11,039 nt of DNA from Hyphomicrobiales bacterium. Lineage in GTDB: Bacteria; Pseudomonadota; Alphaproteobacteria; Rhizobiales; Xanthobacteraceae. Below the pieces are notes generated by a model, which did not search any database, was not told the DNA's origin, and saw nothing but the letters and a program-made list of their open reading frames with translations. Every line of letters starts with the position of its first letter. The first letter of the stretch is position 1. Positions 1-7,230 of this stretch are shown one piece after another. The stretch is from positions 9,769 through 20,807 of the forward strand of contig JAPLPC010000434.1 of the NCBI GenBank assembly GCA_026400425.1. The letters run 5' to 3'. The translations under genes and the position numbers were made by a program.

Positions 1-1341
1 AACAGCCACCAGCGACACCGATATCGAGACGATGGTGAAGCCGATTTCGCTGGCGCCCTTCATGGCCGCGGCCATCGGTGTCTCGCCCTCTTCGATGTAG
101 CGCGTGATGTTCTCGAGCATCACGATGGCGTCGTCGACGACGAAGCCGACGGAAATGGTCAATGCCATCAGGGACAGATTGTCGAGCGTATAGCCGAACA
201 CCCACATCAGGGCGCAGGCGCCGAGCAACGCCAGCGGCACGGTGATGCGGGGAATGATGGTGGCCCAGACATTGCGCAGGAACACGAAGGTGACCATCCC
301 GACCAACGCGATGGTCAGCAATAGCGTGAACTGCACGTCCTCCACCGCGGCGCGGATCGTCTGTGTGCGATCGCTCAGCACCTTGATGTCGATCGACGGC
401 GGAATCGCCGCCACCAGCCGCGGCAGCTCCGCCTTGATCGTGTCCACGGTGTCGATGACATTGGCACCGGGCTGCTTGAAGATCACCAGGAACACGCCGC
501 GCTTGCCGTCGGCCCAGGCTGCCTGCTTGGCGTCTTCGGGGCCGGTCACGGCATGGCCGATGTCGCGCACGCGCAGCGGTCCGCCATTGCGGTAGGCGAT
601 GACGACGTCGTTCCAATCCTTCGATTCCGGCAACTGGTCGTTGGCATAGATCGTGTAGCTGCGCGTGGCGCCGTCGATATTGCCCTTCGGACTATCGACC
701 GTAGTCACCGCGAGCTGGGTGCGAATGTCTTCGAGCCCGATCCCCTTGGCGACCAGTTTGGCGGGATCGATCTGGATGCGGACGGCCGGCTTCTGCTGGC
801 CGCCGATCGTGACCTGTGCAACGCCTGCGATCTGGCTGATCTGTTGCGCCAGTTGCGCATCGACGCTGTCGCTGACCGTGGTGATCGGCAGTGTGTCCGA
901 TGTCGCCGACAGCAGCATGATCGGAGAATCCGCCGGATTCACCTTGCGATAGGTCGGCGGCGAGGGGAGGCTCTTCGGCAATTGCCCGCTGGCCGCATTG
1001 ATGGCGGCTTGCACGTCATTCGCCGCGCCATCGATGGATCGATTGAGATCGAACTGGATCGTCACCGCTGCCGTGCCGAGCGAACTCGTCGAGGTCATTT
1101 GCGCGATGCCCGGGATTTGCGCGAACTGCCGTTCCAGCGGCTGCGCCACCGAGGAGGCCATGGTTTCGGGGCTGCCCCCCGGCAGCGACCCCGATATCTG
1201 GATGGTCGGAAAGTCCACCTGCGGCAAGGGCGCAACTGGCAGCAGCGGATAGGCCACCAGACCGACGAACAGGATGCCGGCCATGAGCAATGAGGTGGCG
1301 ATGGGATAGCGGATGAACGGCGATGAGATGCCCCCGTTCAT
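1..1341 (-). CDS. RND multidrug efflux permease, MdtB/MdtC-like (C-terminal part beyond window edge)
   Basis: Inner-membrane proton-driven pump subunit that exports drugs or other small molecules through a tripartite RND complex. I translated the open frame by hand: 447 codons from ATG at 1341 with no stop before the left edge, out of roughly 1030-1050 in the family, so only the N-terminal part is present. Visible are the first membrane helix (about residues 12-30), the LLPVAPLPQVDFPTIQI stretch that follows it, the porter-domain motif VNPADSPIM at 134-142, and the proton-relay motif VVDDAIVMLEN with the Asp pair at 403-404. The VNPADSPIM motif and the text after the Asp pair (ITRYIEEGE) are closer to MdtB/MdtC than to AcrB. 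An SD-like AAGGGAAG lies in the end of the upstream gene, and only 3 nt separate that gene's TAG from this ATG, so the two are translationally coupled. Substrate unknown. Confidence 0.93.
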   Translation of the reverse strand, partial: MNGGISSPFIRYPIATSLLMAGILFVGLVAYPLLPVAPLPQVDFPTIQISGSLPGGSPETMASSVAQPLERQFAQIPGIAQMTSTSSLGTAAVTIQFDLNRSIDGAANDVQAAINAASGQLPKSLPSPPTYRKVNPADSPIMLLSATSDTLPITTVSDSVDAQLAQQISQIAGVAQVTIGGQQKPAVRIQIDPAKLVAKGIGLEDIRTQLAVTTVDSPKGNIDGATRSYTIYANDQLPESKDWNDVVIAYRNGGPLRVRDIGHAVTGPEDAKQAAWADGKRGVFLVIFKQPGANVIDTVDTIKAELPRLVAAIPPSIDIKVLSDRTQTIRAAVEDVQFTLLLTIALVGMVTFVFLRNVWATIIPRITVPLALLGACALMWVFGYTLDNLSLMALTISVGFVVDDAIVMLENITRYIEEGETPMAAAMKGASEIGFTIVSISVSLVAV

Positions 1342-1344
1342 GGT

Positions 1345-2505
1345 CTACTTCCCTTGCGCGATGTCGGCGGACGCGGCAGCAGACGCGACCAGCGTACCTG
1401 GCTGCACTTTGTACTGGCCGGCGACGATCACGCGATCGCCAGGGGCGAGGCCGTCCTCGATCACCGTACGTCCCTCGATGGAGCGACCGACCTTGATCTT
1501 GCGCAGTTCGGCTTTGTTGTCGGCCCCGACGGCAAATGCATAGAGGCCATCGATGCCATGCTGCACGGCATCGTCTGGCACCACGGTGGCGTCTTTCAAT
1601 GTGTTGACCAGAAGCCGCGTCGAGATCGACAGGCCCGGCCACAACACGTGATCTTTGTTGTCGAACACGCCTTTCAGCCGGATCGTGCCGCTATTGGTAT
1701 CGACCTGATTGTTGACCACCGACAGCAGGCCCTTCGACAGCAACCGTTTGCCGTCGTTCGTATAGGCATCGACTTCGAGCGGATGCTTGGCCTGTTGAGC
1801 GTTGATGTCCACCAGTTGCTGCTCGGGAGCGGTGAAGATCACCGCCATCGGCTCGATCTGCGCGATGGTGACGATGCCCGTTTGCGTGGAGGCATTGACG
1901 ATGTTGCCCTGATCCACCTGGCGGAAACCGACCACGCCGGCAAGCGGTGCCTTGACGGTGGCATAGTCAAGCTGGGTCTGTGCATTGGCGAGCGCCGCCT
2001 CATCTGCGGTGATTTGAGCGGTCAGCTGCTGCACCGTGGAGCGCTGGGTGTCGGTCTGCTGCCGCGTCGCAAAGTCGCCGAGCTTGGTGTAGCGCTGCAG
2101 ATCGAGATTGGCATTGGCGAGACTGGCTTCGTCTTGGGCTTTCTTCGCCTTGGCCTGATCGAGCGAGGCCTGGAAGGGGCGGGGGTCGATCTGCACGAGC
2201 AGGTCGCCGGCTTTGACGATCTGGCCTTCGGTGAAGGCGATGCGGTCGATCTGCCCGTCGACGCGTGTGCGAACCACCACGGTGTTGAAGCCCTGCACGG
2301 TGCCGAGGCTGTTCAGATAGACCGGGAAATCAGCTTTCTCCACCAGCGCGATTTTGACCGGCACGGCGGCTGCAGCGCGCGGCTTGTTGCTTTGCGCCTG
2401 CTTCCCATGGGCGTCGCCGTAACTGCGCCACGCGACGATACCGCCTGCGATCAGCACAGCCAGCGTCAGCAGCCTGACCCAGCGGGCGCGAGATCCTGAT
2501 GTCAT
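1345..2505 (-). CDS. RND efflux periplasmic membrane-fusion protein (MdtA-like, HlyD family)
   Basis: Periplasmic adaptor linking the RND pump to an outer-membrane TolC-type channel; 386 residues, normal for the family. A hydrophobic N-terminal segment (about 10-27) after a basic start acts as signal or membrane anchor; no lipobox cysteine is present, so it is not a lipoprotein. Next come the first half of a lipoyl domain (around 70-105, with VDGQIDRIAFTEGQIVKAGD), a long alpha-helical hairpin rich in Ala, Gln and Lys (about 112-185), the second lipoyl half (KAPLAGVVGFRQVDQGNI), and beta-barrel and membrane-proximal domains ending near QYKVQPGTLV. First gene of the operon, directly followed by the pump gene. 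The ATG at 2505 is chosen because it gives a proper N-terminal segment; the SD before it is weak. No outer-membrane channel or regulator gene is visible in the window. Confidence 0.93.
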   Translation of the reverse strand: MTSGSRARWVRLLTLAVLIAGGIVAWRSYGDAHGKQAQSNKPRAAAAVPVKIALVEKADFPVYLNSLGTVQGFNTVVVRTRVDGQIDRIAFTEGQIVKAGDLLVQIDPRPFQASLDQAKAKKAQDEASLANANLDLQRYTKLGDFATRQQTDTQRSTVQQLTAQITADEAALANAQTQLDYATVKAPLAGVVGFRQVDQGNIVNASTQTGIVTIAQIEPMAVIFTAPEQQLVDINAQQAKHPLEVDAYTNDGKRLLSKGLLSVVNNQVDTNSGTIRLKGVFDNKDHVLWPGLSISTRLLVNTLKDATVVPDDAVQHGIDGLYAFAVGADNKAELRKIKVGRSIEGRTVIEDGLAPGDRVIVAGQYKVQPGTLVASAAASADIAQGK

Positions 2506-2553
2506 GAATGTCTATCCACTCTGCCCGGCCACGCGTCACGCGACCTTTGGCTC

Positions 2554-2580
2554 GGAGAAGGCCAGTCAGCCGGCTTCTCC
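2554..2580. promoter_or_regulatory. 27-bp interrupted palindrome upstream of the efflux operon (possible operator or leader hairpin)
   Basis: GGAGAAG at 2554-2560 is the exact reverse complement of CTTCTCC at 2574-2580, with 13 nt between. It lies about 50 bp upstream of the adaptor start codon, a usual place for a TetR- or MarR-type operator of an efflux operon. In the mRNA it could instead form a hairpin in the 5' leader. No regulator gene is next to it, so its role is inferred from position only. Confidence 0.3.
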
Positions 2581-2803
2581 TGATCGCTGCGGCAGTTAAA
2601 AACACGAACAAGGGCTGTAAATTCACGACCGCTTGATATCGCGCTTCATTGCCAAACCTTAATCCTGGCCGACCTTCCGGATGCTTTGCAAACGACGGGG
2701 TGGCGCGCAGGCGAACGGCCAACGAGATAGGCAAGGGCGATCCGCATTGTCTGCGCAGTGATCGTAGGTCATATCAGGCGCGTCGCCGTTGCACGGCTTA
2801 GCT

Positions 2804-2810
2804 GGGGGAG
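2804..2810 (+). promoter_or_regulatory. Ribosome binding site of the 79-residue gene (decides the start)
   Basis: GGGGGAG with a 7-nt spacer to the ATG at 2818. This is the strongest SD near the gene and is the reason for preferring this start over the upstream GTG at 2758. Confidence 0.65.
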
Positions 2811-2817
2811 AACACCG

Positions 2818-3057
2818 ATGGACGAACTGAACGGGCGCATGATCGCATGTCAGATCCTGATCACGGGATTGATCGCGCGAGTCGCCAATGACAAGCCCGA
2901 CCCGCTGCGCTTCCTCACCGACTTCAGGGACGAGATCAAAGCCGTGGTGCGCGGCATCAATATCGCCGGAATGGAAAGCACCGATCTGGTTCGCCAGTCG
3001 GCATTGCGGACGATCGACGAGATGTTCTCGCTGATGAAGGCCCCCAGCATCGATTGA
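2818..3057 (+). CDS. Small hypothetical protein, 79 residues
   Basis: I do not recognise a named family. The product is a small, probably all-helical cytoplasmic protein with no signal peptide, membrane segment, cysteine cluster or zinc motif. It begins MDELNGRMIACQILITGLIA and has a charged middle (PDPLRFLTDFRDEIKAVVRG), then a helix ending in DEMFSLMKAP. The start is ATG at 2818 because GGGGGAG (2804-2810) lies 7 nt before it; the in-frame GTG at 2758 has no such signal. It stands alone: the upstream operon is divergent, and 154 bp including an Irr-like site separate it from the downstream receptor gene. Codon use is like the neighbours and the SD is strong, so I believe it is a real gene. 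It could be part of the iron regulon or unrelated. Confidence 0.7.
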   Translation: MDELNGRMIACQILITGLIARVANDKPDPLRFLTDFRDEIKAVVRGINIAGMESTDLVRQSALRTIDEMFSLMKAPSID

Positions 3058-3071
3058 GACGATGCTGCCAG

Positions 3072-3088
3072 TTTAGAATGATTTTGAT
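3072..3088 (+). promoter_or_regulatory. Candidate Irr/ICE iron-control box upstream of the siderophore receptor gene
   Basis: The sequence TTTAGAA-TGA-TTTTGAT resembles the ICE/Irr box of Rhizobiales as I recall it (TTTAGAA-N3-TTCTAAA). The left arm matches fully and the right arm 4 of 7, so 11 of 14 arm positions. It ends directly before CTTGAC (3089-3094), a good rhizobial -35 element, although no good -10 follows at 17-18 nt. A second possible promoter is TTTGAC at 3134-3139 with CTACCG at 3158-3163. Irr controls iron uptake genes in Bradyrhizobium under low iron, which fits the downstream genes. Position and half-site are seen; function is inferred. Confidence 0.42.
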
Positions 3089-3211
3089 CTTGACCAATTC
3101 AAAGGGGGAGGGCGCGTAAATACGGCTGAATGATTTGACGCGTGGTTCCGGCCTCCGCTACCGCTGCATCATCGCACTGAATGTGCGGCATTGGGGCAGG
3201 GCAGAAATACG

Positions 3212-5590
3212 ATGGGGACTTCGAAAACACCGCGATCGCTGCGTAGCGCGTCGTTGAAAGCTGCTAACATTCGAGGCGAGAATGCATATCCGGCGGGCCG
3301 GGTCTCGGCCGTGGCCGGCTTGATCGCCGTTGCGTCGCTCGGGGGAGCGGAAGCGCAGCAGGCCAACCTGCCGCCAGTGAATGTCGATGCGCCAGTGGCG
3401 CGGCCGCGCCCGGCCGCGAAGCCGACGCCAGACCAGTTGCGGGCACGTCAGGCGTTGCGCCGGGCTGCACGCCGGATGGAGCAGCCGCCGCTCGCACCGG
3501 TACCATTCCCCAATGCCGGCGGATTGGCCGCCGATGCCAATCCCTATGCCGATGCAGCCGCGCCCTATAAAGGCGACCGGCTCGCCGGCACCAAATTCTC
3601 CGAGAAGCTGGTCGACACACCGCGCACGGTCACGGTGCTGACCAAGGAAATCCTTGAGGACAAGAACGCGACCAGTCTGCGCGAAGTGGCGCGTACCACG
3701 GCCGGCGTGACGCTCGGCACCGGCGAGGGTGGCAACGCGTTCGGCGACCGCTTTTTCATCCGCGGCTTCGATGCCCGCAACGACGTCTTCATCGACGGAG
3801 TGCGCGATCCCGCCGTCAGTATCCGCGAAAACTTCTTCACCGAGCAGGTCGAGATCCTACGTGGGCCGGCGTCGTCCTTTGCAGGTCGCGGCACCGCGGG
3901 CGGTGCCATCAACATCGTCACCAAGCAGGCCGGCGATCGCAATTTCCAGAAGGCCGAGACGACCTTCGGCACCGACCAGACCAAGCGCATCACCTTCGAC
4001 GTCAATCAGGTGGTCAGCCCGACGCTCAGCCTGCGCACCGGCGGTCTCTACCAGGACGCGGAAGTGGCCGGCCGAAATTATGTCACCGATGACCGCTGGG
4101 GCGCCTTCGGTGCGTTGAAGTGGACGCCGACGGACGCCTTCAAGGTGACCGCGAATTACGTTCATACCGACCTGAGCGGACTGCCGGACTTCGGCGTGCC
4201 CTATAATCGCACGCTTCGCGCGCCGGTGACGGACATCAACGTGCCGCGCGAAACCTATTACGGCTTCGTCAATCGCGATTTCCAGAAGGCGCGGCAGGAT
4301 TTCGGCACCTTGATCGCCGAGGTCAACCTCACCCCCGACATCTCCTTGACCAACAAGACCCGGCTGCAACGGTCGGTGCTCGACTATGTCGGCACGCTGC
4401 CGAACAATCCGACGGCGACAACGGTCAGCCTGTCGGCGCAGAGCCGCTATCAGGTCACCGACGTGGTCGCCAACGTCACCGATGCGACTTTCAGATTCGA
4501 CACCGGCGGCGTCAAGAACACGCTGGTGACCGGTGTCGAAGTCTCGCAGGAAAGCATCATGCGGGACAACTATACCGGCCTGACCTCGGAGTTGAGCGGC
4601 ATCTTCACCGGCAACAGCGCCACCGTATCGATCTTCAATCCGCCCAACCTGGCGCCGTTCGCGTCGTCGCCGCAGCGTTCCAACAATCCGACCAATATCA
4701 ATGTGGACACCAAGGCGGCCTATGCGATTCACACCGCCAACTTCCAGGACGTGGTGATCCTGAATGGCGGCGTCCGCTACGACGACTACGCCATCAATGG
4801 CTCCAGCCGAACCGCGAATACCGGGGTGACCTCGGGGATGTTCAACTACAATGTAGGCGCCGTGCTGAAACCAGTGCCGTATGGCAGCCTGTATGCCGCG
4901 TTTGCGACCTCATCGAATCCGGTCGGTGCCGAACTCGATGCGACCGGCACCGCCTATGGCGGTCTCGTGGTGAACAACACGACGTTCCAGGCCCTGGCGC
5001 CGGAAGAGAACAAATCGACGGAGATCGGCACCAAGTGGGAATTGTTCGATCGCCACCTGCTGGTCACCGCCGCGCTGTTCGAGACGGTCAAAAGCAACGC
5101 GCGCGAAACCAGCGGCAACAACATCATTGCCGGTGCGGAATATCGGGTTCGCGGCATCGATCTCGGCATGGGCGGCAAGATCACCGACAGATGGAGCGTG
5201 TTTGCCGGCGCGGTGTTTATGGAATCCAAGGTGCTGAAGTCGATCGACGCCACGCAGGTCGGCGCGCAGCTGGCGAATATCGCGCATCAGTCGTTCAACG
5301 TTCTGACCAAGTACCGGATCACCGACCCGTGGGAAATCGGTGGCCAGGCGACCTATGTGTCGGAAATCTTCGGCGGCACGCTGGGTGCCACCAACGGCAA
5401 CGTGCTGCCTTCGCATTGGCGGTTCGATGCGTTCACCGAATATCGCTTCAATAGACATCTGAAGGCGAAGGTGTCGGTGAACAACATTTTCGACACCGTC
5501 TATTATGACGCGTTCTATCGCAGCAATACGCCGTTCACCTTCATCGCGCCCGGCCGTTCGGTCTGGGTGTCGCTGCAGGGATCCCTTTGA
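3212..5590 (+). CDS. TonB-dependent ferric-siderophore outer-membrane receptor (Fiu-like, catecholate type)
   Basis: Outer-membrane gated beta-barrel that binds an iron-siderophore complex and imports it using energy from TonB-ExbB-ExbD. The product is 792 residues from ATG 3212. The signal peptide has an unusually long polar start (about 30 residues), then a hydrophobic core and an AEA cleavage site near 46-48. A TonB-box-like LPPVNVDAP (53-61) follows, then a Pro/Arg/Ala-rich linker to about 125. The plug domain (about 126-242) shows FFIRGFDARNDVFIDGVRD and EQVEILRGPASSFAGRGTAGG, typical of the Fiu/PiuA group. The barrel runs from about 245 to the end, with the receptor C-terminal motif VNNIFDTVYY; the last residue is Leu rather than the more usual Phe/Trp. 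An in-frame TTG at 3191 would add 7 residues; ATG is preferred. The PiuC-type neighbour supports a catecholate or related siderophore, but the ligand is inferred. Confidence 0.93.
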   Translation: MGTSKTPRSLRSASLKAANIRGENAYPAGRVSAVAGLIAVASLGGAEAQQANLPPVNVDAPVARPRPAAKPTPDQLRARQALRRAARRMEQPPLAPVPFPNAGGLAADANPYADAAAPYKGDRLAGTKFSEKLVDTPRTVTVLTKEILEDKNATSLREVARTTAGVTLGTGEGGNAFGDRFFIRGFDARNDVFIDGVRDPAVSIRENFFTEQVEILRGPASSFAGRGTAGGAINIVTKQAGDRNFQKAETTFGTDQTKRITFDVNQVVSPTLSLRTGGLYQDAEVAGRNYVTDDRWGAFGALKWTPTDAFKVTANYVHTDLSGLPDFGVPYNRTLRAPVTDINVPRETYYGFVNRDFQKARQDFGTLIAEVNLTPDISLTNKTRLQRSVLDYVGTLPNNPTATTVSLSAQSRYQVTDVVANVTDATFRFDTGGVKNTLVTGVEVSQESIMRDNYTGLTSELSGIFTGNSATVSIFNPPNLAPFASSPQRSNNPTNINVDTKAAYAIHTANFQDVVILNGGVRYDDYAINGSSRTANTGVTSGMFNYNVGAVLKPVPYGSLYAAFATSSNPVGAELDATGTAYGGLVVNNTTFQALAPEENKSTEIGTKWELFDRHLLVTAALFETVKSNARETSGNNIIAGAEYRVRGIDLGMGGKITDRWSVFAGAVFMESKVLKSIDATQVGAQLANIAHQSFNVLTKYRITDPWEIGGQATYVSEIFGGTLGATNGNVLPSHWRFDAFTEYRFNRHLKAKVSVNNIFDTVYYDAFYRSNTPFTFIAPGRSVWVSLQGSL

Positions 5591-5596
5591 CCATCG

Positions 5597-5616
5597 GGAG
5601 CCCCTTCGGGGGCTTC
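5597..5616 (+). terminator. UUCG-capped stem-loop between receptor and dioxygenase genes
   Basis: AGCCCC-TTCG-GGGGCT forms a 6-bp perfect stem closed by a C(UUCG)G tetraloop, extended by a G-T wobble and a G-C pair. It begins 6 nt after the receptor stop codon. No T-run follows, so it is not a classical intrinsic terminator. It more likely protects the receptor mRNA 3' end or partly reduces transcription into the downstream genes, so that more receptor is made than dioxygenase and energiser. Confidence 0.5.
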
Positions 5617-5636
5617 TGCCGACGGCGAACTGCGAC

Positions 5637-6326
5637 ATGCTGATTTGTATTCCCGACGTCTTGAGCAAGAGCGATGTGGCAGACTTCCGTCGCATCATGG
5701 ACGCGGCCGACTGGGAAGACGGGCGTTCGACGGCCGGCGCACAGTCGGCCCTCGTCAAGCGCAACGAGCAACTGCCGCCGGACGGCGAGATTGCGCGCGG
5801 TCTCGGCAACCGCATCATCTCGGCATTGACGACCAATCCGCGGTTTCTCTCGGCGGCCGTGCCGCTGCACATTTTCCCGCCGCTGTTCAACCGCTACGCG
5901 GCCATGAGCGGTCATCACTTCGGTGTTCACGTCGATAACGCGGTGCGCGGCGATCGTCTGACCGGATTGCGGATCCGCACCGATCTGTCGGTCACGCTGT
6001 TCCTCGCCGAACCGGACGAATACGAAGGCGGCGAACTCGTGATCGAGGACAATTACGGATCGCACGAGGTGAAACTGCCGGCCGGACACCTGGTGCTGTA
6101 TCCCGCATCGAGCCTGCACCTGGTAACACCGGTGACAGCAGGTATGCGCGTGGCGTCTTTTTTCTGGCTGCAGAGCATGATACGTGATGCCCATGCGCGC
6201 AGTATGATCTTCGATCTCGATAGTGCGATCCAGAACCTTGTCGAGCGTCTCGGACGCGACGATCCTGAAACGGTCACTTTGACCGGTATATATCACAATC
6301 TCATTCGCTACTGGGCCGAGGTGTAG
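5637..6326 (+). CDS. PiuC/YbiX-type Fe(II)- and 2-oxoglutarate-dependent dioxygenase (PKHD-type hydroxylase)
   Basis: Cytoplasmic non-haem iron oxygenase of the PiuC/YbiX family, regularly found beside catecholate siderophore receptors; its true substrate is not established to my knowledge, and a role in handling the imported siderophore is the usual guess. The protein has 229 residues, close to E. coli YbiX and Pseudomonas PiuC. The iron-binding triad is visible as H98-x-D100 (in HHFGVHVDNA) and H161 (in SSLHLVTPV), with R171 as the 2-oxoglutarate-binding arginine. EYEGGELVIED (128-138) and LPAGHLVLYP (147-156) are the core jelly-roll motifs. ATG 5637 gives the family's normal N-terminus; the longer open frame from 5505 overlaps the receptor gene and is not credible. 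The SD is weak. It lies 46 nt after the receptor stop and 2 nt before exbB. Confidence 0.92.
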   Translation: MLICIPDVLSKSDVADFRRIMDAADWEDGRSTAGAQSALVKRNEQLPPDGEIARGLGNRIISALTTNPRFLSAAVPLHIFPPLFNRYAAMSGHHFGVHVDNAVRGDRLTGLRIRTDLSVTLFLAEPDEYEGGELVIEDNYGSHEVKLPAGHLVLYPASSLHLVTPVTAGMRVASFFWLQSMIRDAHARSMIFDLDSAIQNLVERLGRDDPETVTLTGIYHNLIRYWAEV

Positions 6327-6328
6327 AC

Positions 6329-7228
6329 TTGTTTAGAAACGTTCTCATGTTGCTGGCGACGTTGGCGTCTGTCTGGTTCGCTTCGCCGTTGATAGCGCAG
6401 CAGACAGCGCCCCCGGCAACCGCCCCGCTGCAAGCACCGGCGCTGGCGCCTGCGTCCCCGGCGGCGCCGGCTTTGGCCAGCCCGATAGCCAGCCCCATGG
6501 CCGAAGCATCTGCGCGAACGCCGGTTGCGACCGGTGAACATGATCTGTCGCCATGGGCGATGTTCATGGGCGCCGATATCGTCGTCAAGGCCGTAATGGT
6601 TGGTCTGGCTCTGGCGTCGGTCCTGACCTGGACCGTCGGCATCTTCAAATTTATGGAGCTGACCTATTCGACCAGTCGCCTGAAAAGCGCGTTGCGCACG
6701 ATCGGCGAGTCGCGCTCGTTGGCCGAAGCGCAACTCGCGCTCGGCCATAAGGGCACCGTGCTGTCGCGTCTGCTCGCGGCAGCGCTGCGCGAGAACAAGA
6801 TGTCGGCCGGCATCTCCAGCGACGACGGCATCAAGGAGCGCGCGGCGTCGAGCTTCACCGAAATCGTTCGCGCTGAAGGGCGCCGGGTTCGTGCCGGCAT
6901 GGGCGCGCTGGCGACCATCGGTGCGATCTCGCCCTTCGTCGGCCTGTTCGGCACCGTCTGGGGCATCATGAACAGTTTCATCGGCATCTCGAAGTCGCAG
7001 ACAACCAATCTTGCGGTGGTCGCGCCGGGCATCGCCGAGGCGCTGCTTGCTACTGCGATCGGCCTCGTTGCCGCCATCCCTGCGGTGATCATTTACAATC
7101 ACTTCGCTCGCGTGACGCGCAACTACATGGAGATCGTCGGCCGAGCCCAGGGCGCCTCGGGTCGGCTATTGTCGCGCGATCTCGATCGCACCCATTCCAG
7201 CGCCCATCTGCGCGCAGCGGCTGAATAG
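6329..7228 (+). CDS. exbB: Biopolymer transport protein ExbB (TonB-system energiser)
   Basis: Inner-membrane subunit of the proton channel that drives TonB. The product is 299 residues from TTG 6329. It starts with a signal-peptide-like segment (to about Q24), then an Ala/Pro-rich periplasmic linker (about 26-66), as in the long ExbB form common in alphaproteobacteria. Three membrane helices follow (about 84-106, 192-215, 236-258). The signatures GLFGTVWGIMNSF (205-217) and APGIAEALLATAIGLVAAIP (232-251) are clear. TTG 6329 is preferred because GAGG lies 7 nt before it, inside the end of the dioxygenase gene; ATG 6347 would keep most of the hydrophobic segment but has no SD. The gene begins 2 nt after the dioxygenase stop and ends 2 nt before exbD. 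An ICE-like palindrome covers the start. Confidence 0.95.
   Translation: MFRNVLMLLATLASVWFASPLIAQQTAPPATAPLQAPALAPASPAAPALASPIASPMAEASARTPVATGEHDLSPWAMFMGADIVVKAVMVGLALASVLTWTVGIFKFMELTYSTSRLKSALRTIGESRSLAEAQLALGHKGTVLSRLLAAALRENKMSAGISSDDGIKERAASSFTEIVRAEGRRVRAGMGALATIGAISPFVGLFGTVWGIMNSFIGISKSQTTNLAVVAPGIAEALLATAIGLVAAIPAVIIYNHFARVTRNYMEIVGRAQGASGRLLSRDLDRTHSSAHLRAAAE
6332..6348 (+). promoter_or_regulatory. Candidate Irr/ICE box overlapping the exbB start
   Basis: TTTAGAA-ACG-TTCTCAT matches the recalled ICE consensus TTTAGAA-N3-TTCTAAA at 12 of 14 arm positions, better than the copy before the receptor gene. It starts 3 nt after the first base of the TTG start and ends inside the alternative ATG. 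If used, Irr would control exbB-exbD-tonB separately from receptor and dioxygenase, for example by blocking an internal promoter or passing polymerase. Because it is also coding sequence, chance is a real alternative. Confidence 0.4.
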
Positions 7229-7230
7229 CC

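Larger units (their letters stand above)
2506..2817. other. Divergent intergenic region between efflux operon and small gene
   Basis: About 310 bp with no convincing gene. It must contain the promoters of the leftward efflux operon and probably of the rightward small gene. The middle (about 2590-2670) is visibly richer in A/T than the flanks. I did not find a convincing -35/-10 pair on either strand. An imperfect palindrome at 2554-2580 is listed separately. The leftward open frame covering part of this area (2330-2734) overlaps the efflux adaptor in another frame and looks non-coding. Confidence 0.6.

Noticed and set aside
1354..2499. Long plus-strand open frame (381 codons) opposite the efflux adaptor
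   Set aside because: It mirrors the adaptor gene on the other strand. High-GC coding DNA often leaves the antisense frame open. The product is His/Asp/Arg-rich low-complexity sequence with no family resemblance.
5505..5636. Upstream extension of the dioxygenase gene starting inside the receptor gene
   Set aside because: The extra residues have no resemblance to the PiuC family. ATG 5637 gives the family's normal length and N-terminus.
3857..5890. Long minus-strand open frames opposite the receptor and dioxygenase genes (3857-4732, 4910-5890)
   Set aside because: Antisense shadows of well-recognised genes with atypical, Arg-rich products and no SD.
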